The notes beneath the pieces are model-generated. The model was not told the DNA's origin and did not search any database. It saw only the letters and a list, made by a program, of their open reading frames with translations. A program made the position numbers and the translations under genes. A stretch of 64,000 bases of DNA from Bedellia somnulentella (lineage: Eukaryota; Arthropoda; Insecta; Lepidoptera; Bedelliidae): assembly GCA_963576735.1 (NCBI GenBank), contig OY755176.1, forward strand, positions 11,517,423-11,581,422, in the 5' to 3' direction. Below, in pieces: positions 1 to 11,700 of the stretch (position 1 is the first letter of the stretch; every line of letters starts with the position of its first letter).

Positions 1-2384
1 TGAAAATTAAGTTGATCGTTATCGTGATGAATTATTGTTTGCTATGCATGTGAGTAGCTCGCATTGCATGTACAATGCAGTCGTTCGACTATTATTGAAA
101 TAAGATACCATTGATAGCCGAAACTTGAATGCATAATTTATATCGCATATTAAAAAGATTTGTTGTGTAAATTGTTGAAATGTTTAATGAATAAAAAATC
201 TTAGCGAAACTCGATATGAAATTATTGAGAACCTTTTCCCTAAAACATAAATTAGAGACACATCAAGGTATATTTCATATGCAATTTAAATTTTAAGGTC
301 AGCTTATCAACCAAACTTTTAATAAAGCCCCGTTACGCTTTTAAATGCAACAATTTAATATGCATTTTATCTCTTTTAATTTTTGATTACAATTTTACGA
401 AGTTTTATGTTTTTAACGTTAAGGTTGTAGTTATACTAAAATTAAAACGGACGCATTAAAATATATCCGGTCGTTCTGTTTTAAATACTAGGTATCTCAA
501 AATTCACTTCAAGAACCAATCGTGAAAATAAGATATTTGAATTTTATGTATATATTTCAGAAACAAAAAACAAATCACTCCACGGCCACCCTTCATGAGT
601 TATTGTAAAAACATTGAATAAACAATCATCATTCCATTTTGTATCCGACAAATAGTGATAAACGAGGTATTGTGCGAACTCGCCGTGCTCGTAAACTCCG
701 CATTGCATTACTTTTATTAGAAAAACACAATGAACGATTCGGTCCGCCAAAAAGGTTGTCAATCATTTTAACCAAATGATGCTTAGAAAATTGTTCCAGA
801 CAAATTATTACTGTGAAATCATATTGAATAAATTTAAGATCAAGATTGTATGTTTGGTATTGATGCATTAAGGTTGAATGTTTTCGAGTCAGTTTTATAA
901 CTTTCTATCGCATGTGTATATCTCTCTCATTACTCTCATATGTACTCAACATTGTAGTAAAATTATGCTTTAGAGCGCAATACACACTGTCGGCAACTTT
1001 TTGTCGGTGGTCTAGTTTTCATACATGCATAGGTTAAATATGATCCCTTTCATACAGACCCCCAGGTTGTGTCGCCGGGCATTGTCGGCGACCCGGCGGG
1101 CTCAGTGTGTATTGCCCTTTATAATTATTCAGTTATTGGCAAATAGGCATAGGATGCAATGAATGAATACAGAAATGCTCCTCGAAATGGGACCAATTAG
1201 ATAGAATAGATTTGTTTGTCATATATATAAAAAAATAAATTTTGAAAGAAATAACATATTCCGTAGTATTATGTAAAACGAAACACTGGAAGAGATGTTA
1301 ACCTCAAATGAGAACAAGAGTATACAAACTGCCTTCTTTGAATACAGTTCTTAGTGAGTGTGCTTGAGTTGGCAAACAAAATACTTGTGAATTTTGGGAC
1401 AAGCTTTCGTAATGCTTGTTGTCTTTTTATATACGGACAAAAGAGTTTTATACTTGACGATTTCCTGATTTGAATGTTTATTTTGTATCCGATGGAACCG
1501 TTATTTGATCAACATCTGATATAGAAGAGTCAAGTAAAAGCAATCGCGTGCACTTTCTCACTATGCACTTCCGTCGGTTTGGCGTCCCACGCTCTTTTCC
1601 ACTTCATTATAATAGCGAATGCATTGTTCTCTCAACAAATCAACTAGTCCACAATGCTCTCGTTGGAACTCTATTATATGATATCAAAGATTGAACCATT
1701 AGGTGAATACTTTCATCGCAGATACTTCAATCTTTGAATATGCCTAGAACCTGGAACCTTTCTATATGAACTCAAAAAAGAAAGGTTTACAGATTTTTCA
1801 TGCAAAAATATGATATTAAAATTCGGAAATCCCGATACATAGTACCACCTCCAAGGCTGAATTAAATGAATACTGTTTTATTACGTTACCCTATCAACCT
1901 AAAAATCTGTTTATTAAAATCACCATGAAATAATTACAACAAATGAATGTACTGAGCAAGGTCGCTTCAAATTGCGTTGCCATCTCACCATACAACTCAG
2001 TCACGTATAAAACGTTTTATATTAACAAAAAATAAGAACATGTCCGATCCTTTGACAAAATACAGATTATTTTTTGTCCAAAGTTTTGTTGGTCATAAAT
2101 TATGTTTACGTGAGATTATTCCAATGAGTTGGATTACTGCCACTTCACAGGCACACCGGCAGGATCTCAAGCAACACTGTATCGAAATGCTTTTTTTGTA
2201 CTTTAAATATTTGGTTAATGGTGCCCTATTTCTTGATACACAGGCTTATACCAGTTCCTTACTGTTATTTTATAATATAAATCTTTTTCTGTGGCTAAAG
2301 CTTCAGAATCAGTAATTCCTAAATCACTTTTGGTAGTATTTTGCTGAGAAGGTAGTAAAAATAAAGTATCGTTGGTGATGGATC
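1..2384. other. Left flank, no exon recognised
   Basis: AT-rich DNA read on both strands. The minus strand shows none of the motifs expected for the second half of Synapsin domain C, so the missing Synapsin exons are further left. One MITE (977-1115) is recognisable. Short open frames at 544-868 and 1977-2315 show no familiar motif, no splice signals and AT-rich codons, and are not called. Probable intron sequence of Synapsin. Confidence 0.6.
977..1115. mobile_element. MITE with 13-bp inverted termini (family M1)
   Basis: The ends GCAATACACACTG (977-989) and its reverse complement (1103-1115) bound a 139-bp GC-rich segment with further internal inverted pieces (GCCGGG / CCCGGC). A diverged copy in the opposite orientation lies at about 56643-56757, nested in another MITE. 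No transposase is encoded. Target-site duplication is not clear. Confidence 0.7.
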
Positions 2385-2495
2385 CTCCGGTGCATCAGTC
2401 ACAGTCTAATAAAAAGCTACGTATCCTTAGCTTAGACGCTTCTTTCTCCACTCGCTGTCAGTAGAGTAGTGACATTCTAAGCCGACACTACACTG
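2385..2495 (-). repeat. Diverged copy of dispersed repeat family A
   Basis: Contains the family-A landmarks in reverse order: a remnant of the 'gatgggtctccaaccgcatc' block and the end 'gacattctaagccgacacta'. It lies just upstream of the first TIMP coding exon, so it may lie in the 5' UTR or promoter region of that gene. Confidence 0.6.
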
Positions 2496-2607
2496 CTACA
2501 ATTTATAACATAAAAAAATGACCCGTAGAAAAGCTTTTCACCCAACACATTCCTTACATCCACTTATAGTAGTTTTAATTTGTATATTTGTTATTAGAGA
2601 GCGCAGC

Positions 2608-5600
2608 ATGCTATTGTGGTGGGTGACGGCGCTGGTGGCGGTTAGCTGGCGGGCGGCCGACGCCTGCAGCTGCTTCCCGCAACACCCGCAGACGCACTAT
2701 TGCAATAGTGACTTTGGTAAACTTATTGCATCTGTACTGATTACTGTTTTGGAGAATGGATAAAAGTTTTGCGAAGAAGATATATAGACTGTGTTTGTGG
2801 TATTATCAGTAGAGGACGACCAAGGGGGAGACATTTAGATCAAATAGAGAATGTACTCAAAAGGCAGGTGTTCATAGTTCAATGTACATGAGGTTCGAGA
2901 AGTATGCCAGAATCATACAAAGTGGCGATTAATAGTTTCTGCCTGTCCCAATTATAACTAGTGAGATGAAAATATCTAGAATATGTATATATATATCTTT
3001 AGCCCAGTCTTTGCACACATGTATCTATTAATAGGTACTATATTTACACGTATTTATTAGAATTCGATATTATTGTCGGAACTGGCAGACAATATATTTC
3101 TTCAACACATACTCGTATAAGATCGTTAAATTATGATTTTAATCGAAAACTATAAAATCTAATACTTAAATACGTGAATATTGTTGTAAATCCATGTATT
3201 AGTTTAACAGAACAAATAATATTGAAATATACATTTCCTTTCAGTAATCGTCGGCAGAGTACAGAAAATGTTTCGCGGTAACGACTTCTACGACACATAT
3301 AAACTGAAAATTCGCAACGTTTTCAAAGTAAGTGCTGTTGGTATTAAAGTTTCGAAACTAGGTTTAGTGGCGCGTTATACTTAGTCAAACATATTATTTT
3401 CAGTCAGTTGCTGGAATTATTTCCCCATAAAAATCTACTGGAACTCATTACTTAGTTGTGTTTTACATAATGGTAAAATTATGCACTGAAGTTAGGATAA
3501 TAAGAATTTAAAAATTTGTGGAATCTTTCGTAGTAAAAGATTTGGAGTTAACAAAAACGAATACAGGGCGGAAGAAAAAATAGTATAAAGCGTTTATAAG
3601 GTCACAGAAAGTTTTTCAGTTAATCTAGTTTTCGGTAGTTGGGAACATACTTTCGTTTATGTTTATTAAAGATATTGTATCACCTTTGGGTATACGGCCT
3701 GAAATGGTTATGTTTTAGAAAAAGTCAATTTATTGATAAAGTAGACGAGTCCAAAAGTGCGTCATCTGGTAGGTGAAGAAAGTTCCGTTGCAACTTATAA
3801 ATTGTCAGAACTTTGTCAAATCATTTTGCTGAAAAACGTATTATCACTTTCCAGGCAACCCCAAAAGCCGAGGTAGCTCTGAAATCAGGGCGAATACTTT
3901 CCCCGTCGCAAGACTCGCTGTGCGGCGTCACTCTACGACCTCGCGAGACCTACGTCATTACTGGTAATTACACACCATCATTCATGCTATTATTGCAGTA
4001 ACAATAATTATGAAAATATTTAGAACAATATATAGTTAATGTTTTATAAAGCGGTATTTAGGTTTTGATTTTATATGGGAGGTTAAATATCAATGATTAC
4101 TATGTTTGTGTCTTGCTTGAAAAAATAATAGAGACCAATAAATGTCTACGGTGAGATAAGAAACTTACTACCAGCTATTAACAAGAATGACTTATGCTTA
4201 ATACTGCTGCATTTGCAGCGAGGATTCCAAAAATATATGTAATTAATACAGAAACTCCTCTATTTTTTAAGCCTGTTGAGAATTTTAAAATACAATAAAA
4301 GAGAAATACTCAATGCCAAAAACATTAACGTTCCGGCGTATCATTAAATAAACGATAAGAGCAAATGCAATCGGGAACATGTTTACGATCGAATAAGACT
4401 AAAACATTTAAAATGCAGTAATTGTGTTTTGGCTCGTGATTGGTTTAAAGTCGCGGCGACTAAATAATAAACACAGCAAACAGTATTTTTACGTTTATAT
4501 ATGTATTGTTATTTTCCCGCGCCTTCATTATAGGCTATTTCGGTTGTAGGCAATAATTAACAATCACTCTAAATTGGTATTATGGACTTCTGCGGTTTTA
4601 TGAATTTGTGTGTTTCTATTTTTATTTGTGAGAACATTAAAAATAATGCTATATACTGTGGGCTTGGAATAGCACTACCCCTTTTCTTCCCATGGATGTT
4701 CGTAAGAAGCGCCCAAGGGTATTCAGGCTTTTTAAGTGCAGTGCAGTTAGAGAACCATCACCAACAACAACAACCTTTATTTTACAATATTTTACTAACT
4801 CAATTTCCATGGTGGCTACGAAATTTCTTATAGTGAAACTTCGAACCCTTCTATTTATAGCATTATGTATGTAATAAAAAGAAACATCGATTTTCTAAAC
4901 CAATCATTTTCCATAGCCGCGCATGCAACCGCTCAGCGCAGATATTATACATAAAGTACTAGAATTTTTTAACATATGGAACTTAATTTATGTTTCCAGG
5001 CAATGTTCTACATCTTCAAGCCCACATAAATCTATGCGGGTATATGAGTAAATGGCGCGAGGTGACGCCGCGCCAGCGAAAAGGTTTCCGGATGCTTTAC
5101 AAACCCGGCTGTATGTGCAAGGTAACTATTACCATTAAAATACTAGGACATGTAGAAGTAAACTGACAGTTAGAGTTATTGTGCATACATAACATATGTA
5201 TAAGTCAACCGACAGTTAATAATATTGTACATACAATACCTACATATTCTTTCGCCTTGGGATTCCCTCGGCTTAGGCGGTGACAATCGATTGTCCTGTG
5301 CACACTCTTATTGTTGTCATTTACATCTAAATTACATACCTAATAATCATATCTTTATTTTCTATATCTTCTCATAAAAAACATTTTGTAAAAAAAGTAA
5401 CTCCTCAAGTAGTAGAATTTAAACGGCATTACATGAAATAATTGTGTTTACGGTTCAGTAAGATTAAAATGACGATGATGATAAATAGAGAATGTGCTTG
5501 AAAGGCACAAGTCCGAAGTGTGAAGTTTTAAAGGGCATGTATAAAATGAAAAGGTTGCTGAACGAAGCCACGATTGTACCAAATGGCGATCGATAGACTC

Positions 5601-7871
5601 CCCCAACGGAAACTAATGGCGTGAGTTTAAATATGTTCGTATGTTTGACTTTAAGAAACAGCACAAAACGAACTAATAACATACGTATTTGTATATTATT
5701 AGTTCGTTTTGTACTACTCTCTGCAAGACATTTTTTTCTACTGGCCTATAATAATTGTAAGTGGGAGAAACGTTTCAAGATGAAGTTCAAGTTGTTTGCG
5801 GAATTAATCTCATCTTAGTATGAAATCATCCAAACTTTTTTGATAAAACAAACTTAGTCAAGTATTAAATTGGATTAAATTGAGAGAAATATTTTCTTGA
5901 TAAACTGAGATCTTTATGAAGTTTATAACAGATTAATTATGATCATAATTTACATCATGATTAACTGAGATCTTTGTGAAGTTTATAATAGATTAATTAT
6001 GATCATAATTTACAACGAAAATAAGACGTTAAAACTCAGAAAAGCTGCAAATGAGGTCTCGTTTCCGTAAAATAGCTTTTGAATTATAATTATTGAAATC
6101 CCCTTTTGGCAATTAACCCGTGGGTGTAGTTAGGTAATATTGTGTATCACAGTGTCAAAGTTTTATGACTAGTTTTGAATATTTTCAGGTGCACGCAAAG
6201 AGGAGTCGCTCCAAGTCTCCAAACACTTGCGTTACAAACTTCAACGACTGTTTTGAAAAACATGGGATCTGTCTTTACGACAAAACTTCAAAATGTCGAT
6301 GGACAAGGTAAAATATACATAGAATAATATAAAACTTTGGCACTTATGCGACATGAAAGTATGCAATCACATAGTGACTAAATCATTCCCAAAGCATACG
6401 CCGCCGCTACTTACTGAGTTATATATAGAAAATCCGTATATATAAAACTCAAACAATTGCATTGGATTAGAGCGACCTTATCTACACAAACGTCTCTTAT
6501 TTCATTTATATGTATTGCAATGCTATTTCTATCAAAAGACATTGAGCTGGAAAACTTTGTCATTGTCAGGAAATACTTAAAGGTATATAAATTATTTTAC
6601 TAAGTTAACTTTGTCATACGCTGGATCATTGCCACCAAACCTAACCTAAATCCTTACATCGCGTGCACAAGAACAATGCAGATCGTTCCTCAAGTACCTT
6701 ATACCGTGACCCTCTATACTGCTAAATTTTATAGTTCATTTATATTTGAGATGTCACTGATTAATAACTCACAACATTGCCGCGGTAATGAAGTATATAA
6801 TGAATATTGATTGTGTGGTTGCACTGTCCAAGTAAAACGCTAGTACTCTGAACACCTTGTTGTAAAAATGAAAGGTGATGTCCAGAAGTATTAGTACTTT
6901 AGCCACCCCTAGAAGATTAGAACGTCGGGTTGAGCAACAATGTAACTATTTTCCGTGATTAATAAAAAGGTTAAACGGCCCCTATCACGTGAGTACACCG
7001 TCTAAGCAAAACGTGGGTACCTACTTTGGACACTAGGTGGCGCTGTCACTTGTTGTTAAGAAATATTGGAACCTCTGCCAACCCCATCGGGGACAAACGG
7101 TGTGAACGTTTATGTTATGTTATGTTAAAGATGCAATAGTAACACATCGGCCTGCTTCTTAATGAGAAAGTAAAGCTAGCAATTACGTTACTTGTCTTCA
7201 ATATTTGAATCTCAATTATTTCTGTACCGATAAGTGCTCTTTTCATACAAATCTAAATATTATTTGTTCTTAAACTTGTTATACCTACGGGGTGACTACT
7301 TTGGTGTATCTTGTGGCTTTATGGTGGGTGATCTAATCGGAAATACTTCACCAACAGCACGCTATTTTTATCATCGATCGTTTCACCTCTAACTTTTGAA
7401 AGTTCAAGATCAATACGAATCGACTAAAGCCGTGAGTATTTCGGAGTTTGTGCTCTGTCTAGAAACGACTTCTTTTGCTCTATATACCTTTGTATCTAAA
7501 TTTATTTTCTTCTGCGCGGTTATTCATATAATTTAATAAGTACGTTGTTTAATAAGTAAGTTTTTTCCTTTATTTATTCTTTATTTATAAGTAATAATTC
7601 CCACATGAGGTTTTCATGAACAAAAAGATTTAAATTAAGTACGATGATGTCGTTCATATAGTATGATGTCGTTTTTTGTTAGATATTGACATGAATAAAA
7701 GTTTTGGCGTCTAAAACAAAAGCGTTCTGAGTTTAAACATTTTAAGTTAGTGTTTGTATGGCTTGCAGTGCATTGTTTATATTTATATTTATTTATTATT
7801 ATGAATATTTCAGAGCTCCTGCCCTCACGCGATGTCTGCAAGCACAACGATTCAATGGCACAATGACTTGA
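2608..7871 (+). CDS. Timp: TIMP, tissue inhibitor of metalloproteinases (6 exons)
   Basis: Secreted inhibitor of matrix metalloproteinases and ADAM-type proteases. Coding exons are 2608-2716, 3245-3327, 3855-3963, 5000-5121, 6189-6307 and 7814-7871; every junction is GT-AG and keeps frame (600 nt, 199 aa, the usual TIMP length). The product starts with a signal peptide (MLLWWVTALVAVSWRAADA) followed directly by CSC, as the family requires: the free amino group of mature Cys1 chelates the catalytic zinc. Twelve cysteines are visible in TIMP order (CSC, YC, LCG, LCG, GCMC, TC, DC, IC, KC, RC), enough for six disulfides. A sequon (NGT) lies near the C-terminus. An in-frame ATG at 2518 would add 30 residues and bury the signal peptide; 2608 is preferred, and a possible acceptor (gcgcag) just before it suggests a 5' UTR exon upstream. 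The gene lies opposite to, and probably within an intron of, Synapsin. Confidence 0.95.
2795..2965 (+). repeat. LINE C-terminal relic (family B), TIMP intron 1
   Basis: Reads GRPRGRHLDQIENVLKR and, further on, a decayed form of the 'KWRSIVSAYP' end typical of the C-terminus of a lepidopteran non-LTR retrotransposon, with stops between. Other copies in the window: 5470, 12615 (-), 13510 (-), 21590 (-), 27670 (-), 28165, 29715 (-), 50495 (-), 53395. Confidence 0.7.
4662..4860 (+). repeat. Dispersed repeat family A, TIMP intron 3
   Basis: Diverged but near full-length: 'aatagcactacccctt', the Cys-Arg-like 'gtaagaagcg' block, 'accatcaccaacaac' and the 'ggctacga' tail. Short open frames across it (4582-4874) come from the repeat, not from a gene. 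Confidence 0.7.
5470..5635 (+). repeat. LINE C-terminal relic (family B), TIMP intron 4
   Basis: Contains 'aaatagagaatgtgcttgaa' and 'tggcgatcgatagactcccc', the same landmarks as the family-B copies at 28165 and 53395, with indels that break the frame. Confidence 0.65.
5901..6020 (+). repeat. 60-bp tandem duplication, TIMP intron 4
   Basis: Two adjacent 60-bp units (5901-5960 and 5961-6020) nearly identical over 'ctgagatcttt.tgaagtt'. Each pairs with the perfect palindrome AATTATGATCATAATT at the unit border. Looks like a local replication-slippage duplication. Confidence 0.85.
6820..7130 (+). repeat. SINE family C, 3' parts of two copies, TIMP intron 5
   Basis: Two successive pieces (about 6825-6920 and 6975-7130) share 'cactgtccaagcaaaacg' and the tail 'aacctctgccaaccccatcgg...gtgtgaacgttta'. 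The tRNA-like head is missing here but is present in the copies at 15590 and 60265. Ends in a TTATG microsatellite. Confidence 0.7.
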
Positions 7872-7996
7872 TTCTGACAAACAATCTCTTCTCTAAGTTT
7901 GGCTGTAGGTGCCCACTGGATTTCACCGCATTAGTAACAAACGTTACACACAGGAAATATTCATGTTCAAAGCAAAAAACCGAATAATACAAGTAA

Positions 7997-8002
7997 AATA
8001 AA
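7997..8002 (+). promoter_or_regulatory. Likely TIMP polyadenylation signal
   Basis: The first AATAAA after the TIMP stop codon (7869-7871), 126 bp downstream. Another lies near 8283. Choice between them is inference. Confidence 0.5.
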
Positions 8003-8317
8003 AGTTGCCATTTTTAGAGCTTTAAACATATACCTCAAAATATGTAAGAATGTTTTGTTAAAATCATAATTTTCTGCATAAAATATCCGAAATCAAATCG
8101 TAATCAGCTGGGCTGATAACCTGAAATTGTAGTAGAGTGTAGACAGTGCGGCACCTAATTTGTTGTTTTATGGTTGCAAGACTAAATGTAACGTTATTTT
8201 TGTATTATTTATTCTATAATTAAATGCGCTAACGTATTTGTACATTAACAGGTCAAAGTGATATTGTTAACATAATTTAAGAAATAAAATATATAACAAA
8301 TTTCGTTTATTTCAATC

Positions 8318-8600
8318 ATCTAAGCACCTTATAATAAAGAGGAAATATTTGTTTTTGTGTTAGTTTGTCTGTCATTATTCATGACCGACAAACAAACACA
8401 TGTTCCGAAACATCTCAACCGATTTAAAATATCTTTCACCAATGGATACCTAAAAACTTGACAAAAAGAAACAGAACATAAGGTCAGAAAACCAGGACTG
8501 TAAACAACTATTAAAAAGAAACGCTTAATATTTTGATCGTACACGTCGACACTTCCCGTGCAATGCAGGGCCCGACCACAAATAGATAGATAAAAATATA
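8318..8600 (+). mobile_element. Helitron-like non-autonomous relic
   Basis: Begins like the other Helitron-like elements here (TCTAAGCACCTTATAATAAA, compare TCTATACTTATAAT at 23004 on the minus strand) and ends with a GC-rich hairpin 'cccgtgcaatgcagggcccg' resembling their 3' hairpin. The terminal CTAG is decayed. The 122-aa minus-strand open frame across it has no known motif and is not called. Confidence 0.5.
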
Positions 8601-8736
8601 ATATGAAGAAGAACTTTTTGCCTATAGTGTTCATTACACTTAATTCAATGCAAATAGTTTTCACGGCATTAAAATAACACAAAGTTTCAAAATTCAATCA
8701 AAAGCATATTAAATTAGTATAATTACAAGCACTTAC

Positions 8737-11700
8737 CATATCAGCATAGCTGTGGTAGTAAGTCTGCTCGATGAGCGGGAAGTTCTCTCTGCCGAGACGA
8801 CGTTGCAGTTGTAGAAGATGGCCGAACACCCACGGACGGTCCTACGGTATAATTAAAAGTTGAAAAATGGCCAAGTGCGGGTCGGACTCGCCCGTGAAGG
8901 GCTTCATAGTAGCAAATAGGTATCACAAAGATATGTCGAGAGTAGCATGTCTCATTTTCCAGCAATAGGCAAACGCAGACCTCACTAGTTTTTCCTAGTG
9001 TTTGTATGAATGAAATACAAAATTAAGTACGTAGATACATAAATAGTCCCAAATAAATGAACTCCAATGAATTAATAAATAAATTTAACTCCTTATGGTC
9101 CATGATGAGAGCGGCCCGATTCATAATTAAATGCTTTATAAACGCTGAGGGTCGTTAACGGTCTCTACACTATCTACACTGATGAGAATTATTCAAATGG
9201 CTTGGGTCGGTTGCAATGAAAACTCAGTTATTTCCATTTATTTCTTGAGATTTGCAGAGACGATTCAGCAAAAAAAATTAATATTTATTTTCAAGGTAAG
9301 TTTTAAATTTAATACCTGCACTTTATATTGGATTTTTGTTAAAGAAAAGATCACAATTTCATAATTATTTTAAATTAATAGTGTCATAGCAAGAATAAAA
9401 AAAACAAGTCTGTAAAAAGACAAAAAAATATAATTTTGTAGGTTTTTGTTAAGCCGAACGGAGCTCTTTGTTTTGTTTTCCAGAACAGATACAAAATTAT
9501 GTGAAAGCGATCAAAACAATTCGCTTTTATTTGAACTCATAAATAATGAAATCTTAACTGCGAAATCTATGAGTTGAAAATTAGTACCATCTAGATAAAA
9601 TTTATATAGCCATATAACACGAAGTAGTCATTTGCAATCAAATGTGGTTATATATTTTTAAAGGTTTAAAAAGACAGCCGCGATAGTCCAATGGGTAGAA
9701 CGACCGGTCGTCAATACAAACCTGTACCTATACAAGCCTACACCAATATGTCTTATCTACAGTCATATATCTGGTTAGTTTATCATGATTGTTAACGGTG
9801 AGGGAAAACATCGTGAGGAAACCCACATGGCTATGTTTCACTTAGTCATGTGACTCTATCACGGGTTTTTGGGCGATGCGGTTGGGGATCAGCCACCAAC
9901 TATATTTTATTTCTACCACCTAGTCCCCTATCAACTTCCAAATGTGGCAAGAGTTTTTAGCTTTAAAGCTCTGGCTACCTTTTTCCGGGATTTATGGTCG
10001 TGAGTATATGAATGTAAACAATTTAACCTAAGTGAACAAACATTTATTTTCTTACAATATACTCCACATAACTCTGGCATGCACCTAACGTCATCAACGA
10101 CCTTGTTACGATTTCTTCGCTACTGGACCGTTTCCGATTAAGAGGAAATTGGTCGTTTGGTCGTTTACAACGATGACTCTGTCTTTTCCTACACTCACTT
10201 CTATAAATCTCAAAAAGAGATAGTCAAGGCTTTATAATTCGAATTTACTTAGCCACTTTAAATTTTTAGTATACCAGATTATAATGTATTATTATATCAA
10301 CGGATGTTCCTATAGAGGTGATCTGAATATCATTTCCCAATGTATACGTTTCTGGTATATGACGGTGGAACTTTTGAGGATTTCCGCCCAAAAAATGCTT
10401 AATAATTAGGATAATTTCATGGTTTGCATGGCCACGCTCTGGTTAATAATGCGTTTAATGATATTGATATTCATCATATAAGACGAATACGTGTATAGTT
10501 AACAATTTACATAAATGCATTTTTGTAGTATACTCCTTAAAATCACGAGTCAGATAGACCAGCTGCTAAAAGCACATACTTGTAAATCGAAATTTGCTGT
10601 ATTAAAACGTTAGGCGTTTGTTAATATTAATGCATTCAAGATCAAGCTCATTTTCCAATAACATCTTTTCTAACATTTTAAAATGGACTTAAATACACAT
10701 TCTTAAATATGCAAATGGTTATAAATCCCAAATCAGGGTAGCGAGAGTTTCGGAATAATAAATACTTCAGTCACCTTAGGAGTTGAGTTAGTTATTGTAA
10801 AATAAAAGTTATCGATGATGAGACGCATCGCCCAAAAATCACTTAAAATGCTCCAAACCCATATCAATCTAAGTTTTATGTCAATTACGAGTATTAAAGC
10901 TAAAGCTTGAGTCCGAGTTGCAATGAGCGGTGGTCGGAGCCCGTGTCTCTAACGGTTTGACGAACTAATATGAATTCTGTTCTAAATATTATGTATTGAT
11001 ATATATGTCGCAGGAAAATCGTCAAACTCGTTAACTTATAAGTTTCCTAGGAAACTTGTAAGTTGACGGAAAACCGTCAAACAGCAAGCGAATTTACATC
11101 TTACCTGATAGTTTTTAGGAAACTTGTAAAATAACGAACTCAACTCAGGAAACTTGTAATTGGGAACCATTTTTGACAAGTTTCCGAGTTTTGAATTTAT
11201 AATTTAGGAAATTTGTAAACTTCCGAATAGCTGCTAGTGACATTGTTAACAGAACCAGTTACTTATGCTGATTGGTTAAGAAGTGAGTTGAGTAAAAAGC
11301 ATGAATTGAAAGTAATGACAATGTTTTAATATTTTCAAAAATAAATGAATAACTCTGGCCTAAGAGCGTTTCCAGAAGGGTTTCCTAGCCCATAATCTTA
11401 AGTAATAATAAACGAAAACTACGAATAACGGATTATTACAATAGTTTCCATTCGCTAATCAACCAACCTTCTGACTTGCTTTTCACTCACTCACATCATA
11501 GTAGCTAATCACAATAAGATGTATTTTGAGCTACAGAATTAGAAGGTGGCGGTGGATATGCAGCCACTTCACCCAACAAGCACTTAAAAAGCCTTTGGTT
11601 TCCTCTGGCGACAACCGCGGGACAAAATATTATGAGTGCAGTAAATTATTATCAATTATCGGTTGAGAATAGCACTAACATATTTCTGACGGTAACCTAT

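Noticed and set aside
2518..2607. Upstream in-frame ATG extending TIMP by 30 residues
   Set aside because: It would place the hydrophobic signal peptide internally, whereas the ATG at 2608 gives a standard signal followed directly by CSC; a splice acceptor-like gcgcag lies between them.
7814..7985. Longer TIMP ending in another frame (...NNLFSKFGCRCPLDFTALV...)
   Set aside because: The phase left by exon 5 (AG|A) puts exon 6 in the frame ending FNGTMT with a TGA at 7869; this also gives the correct twelfth cysteine and length.
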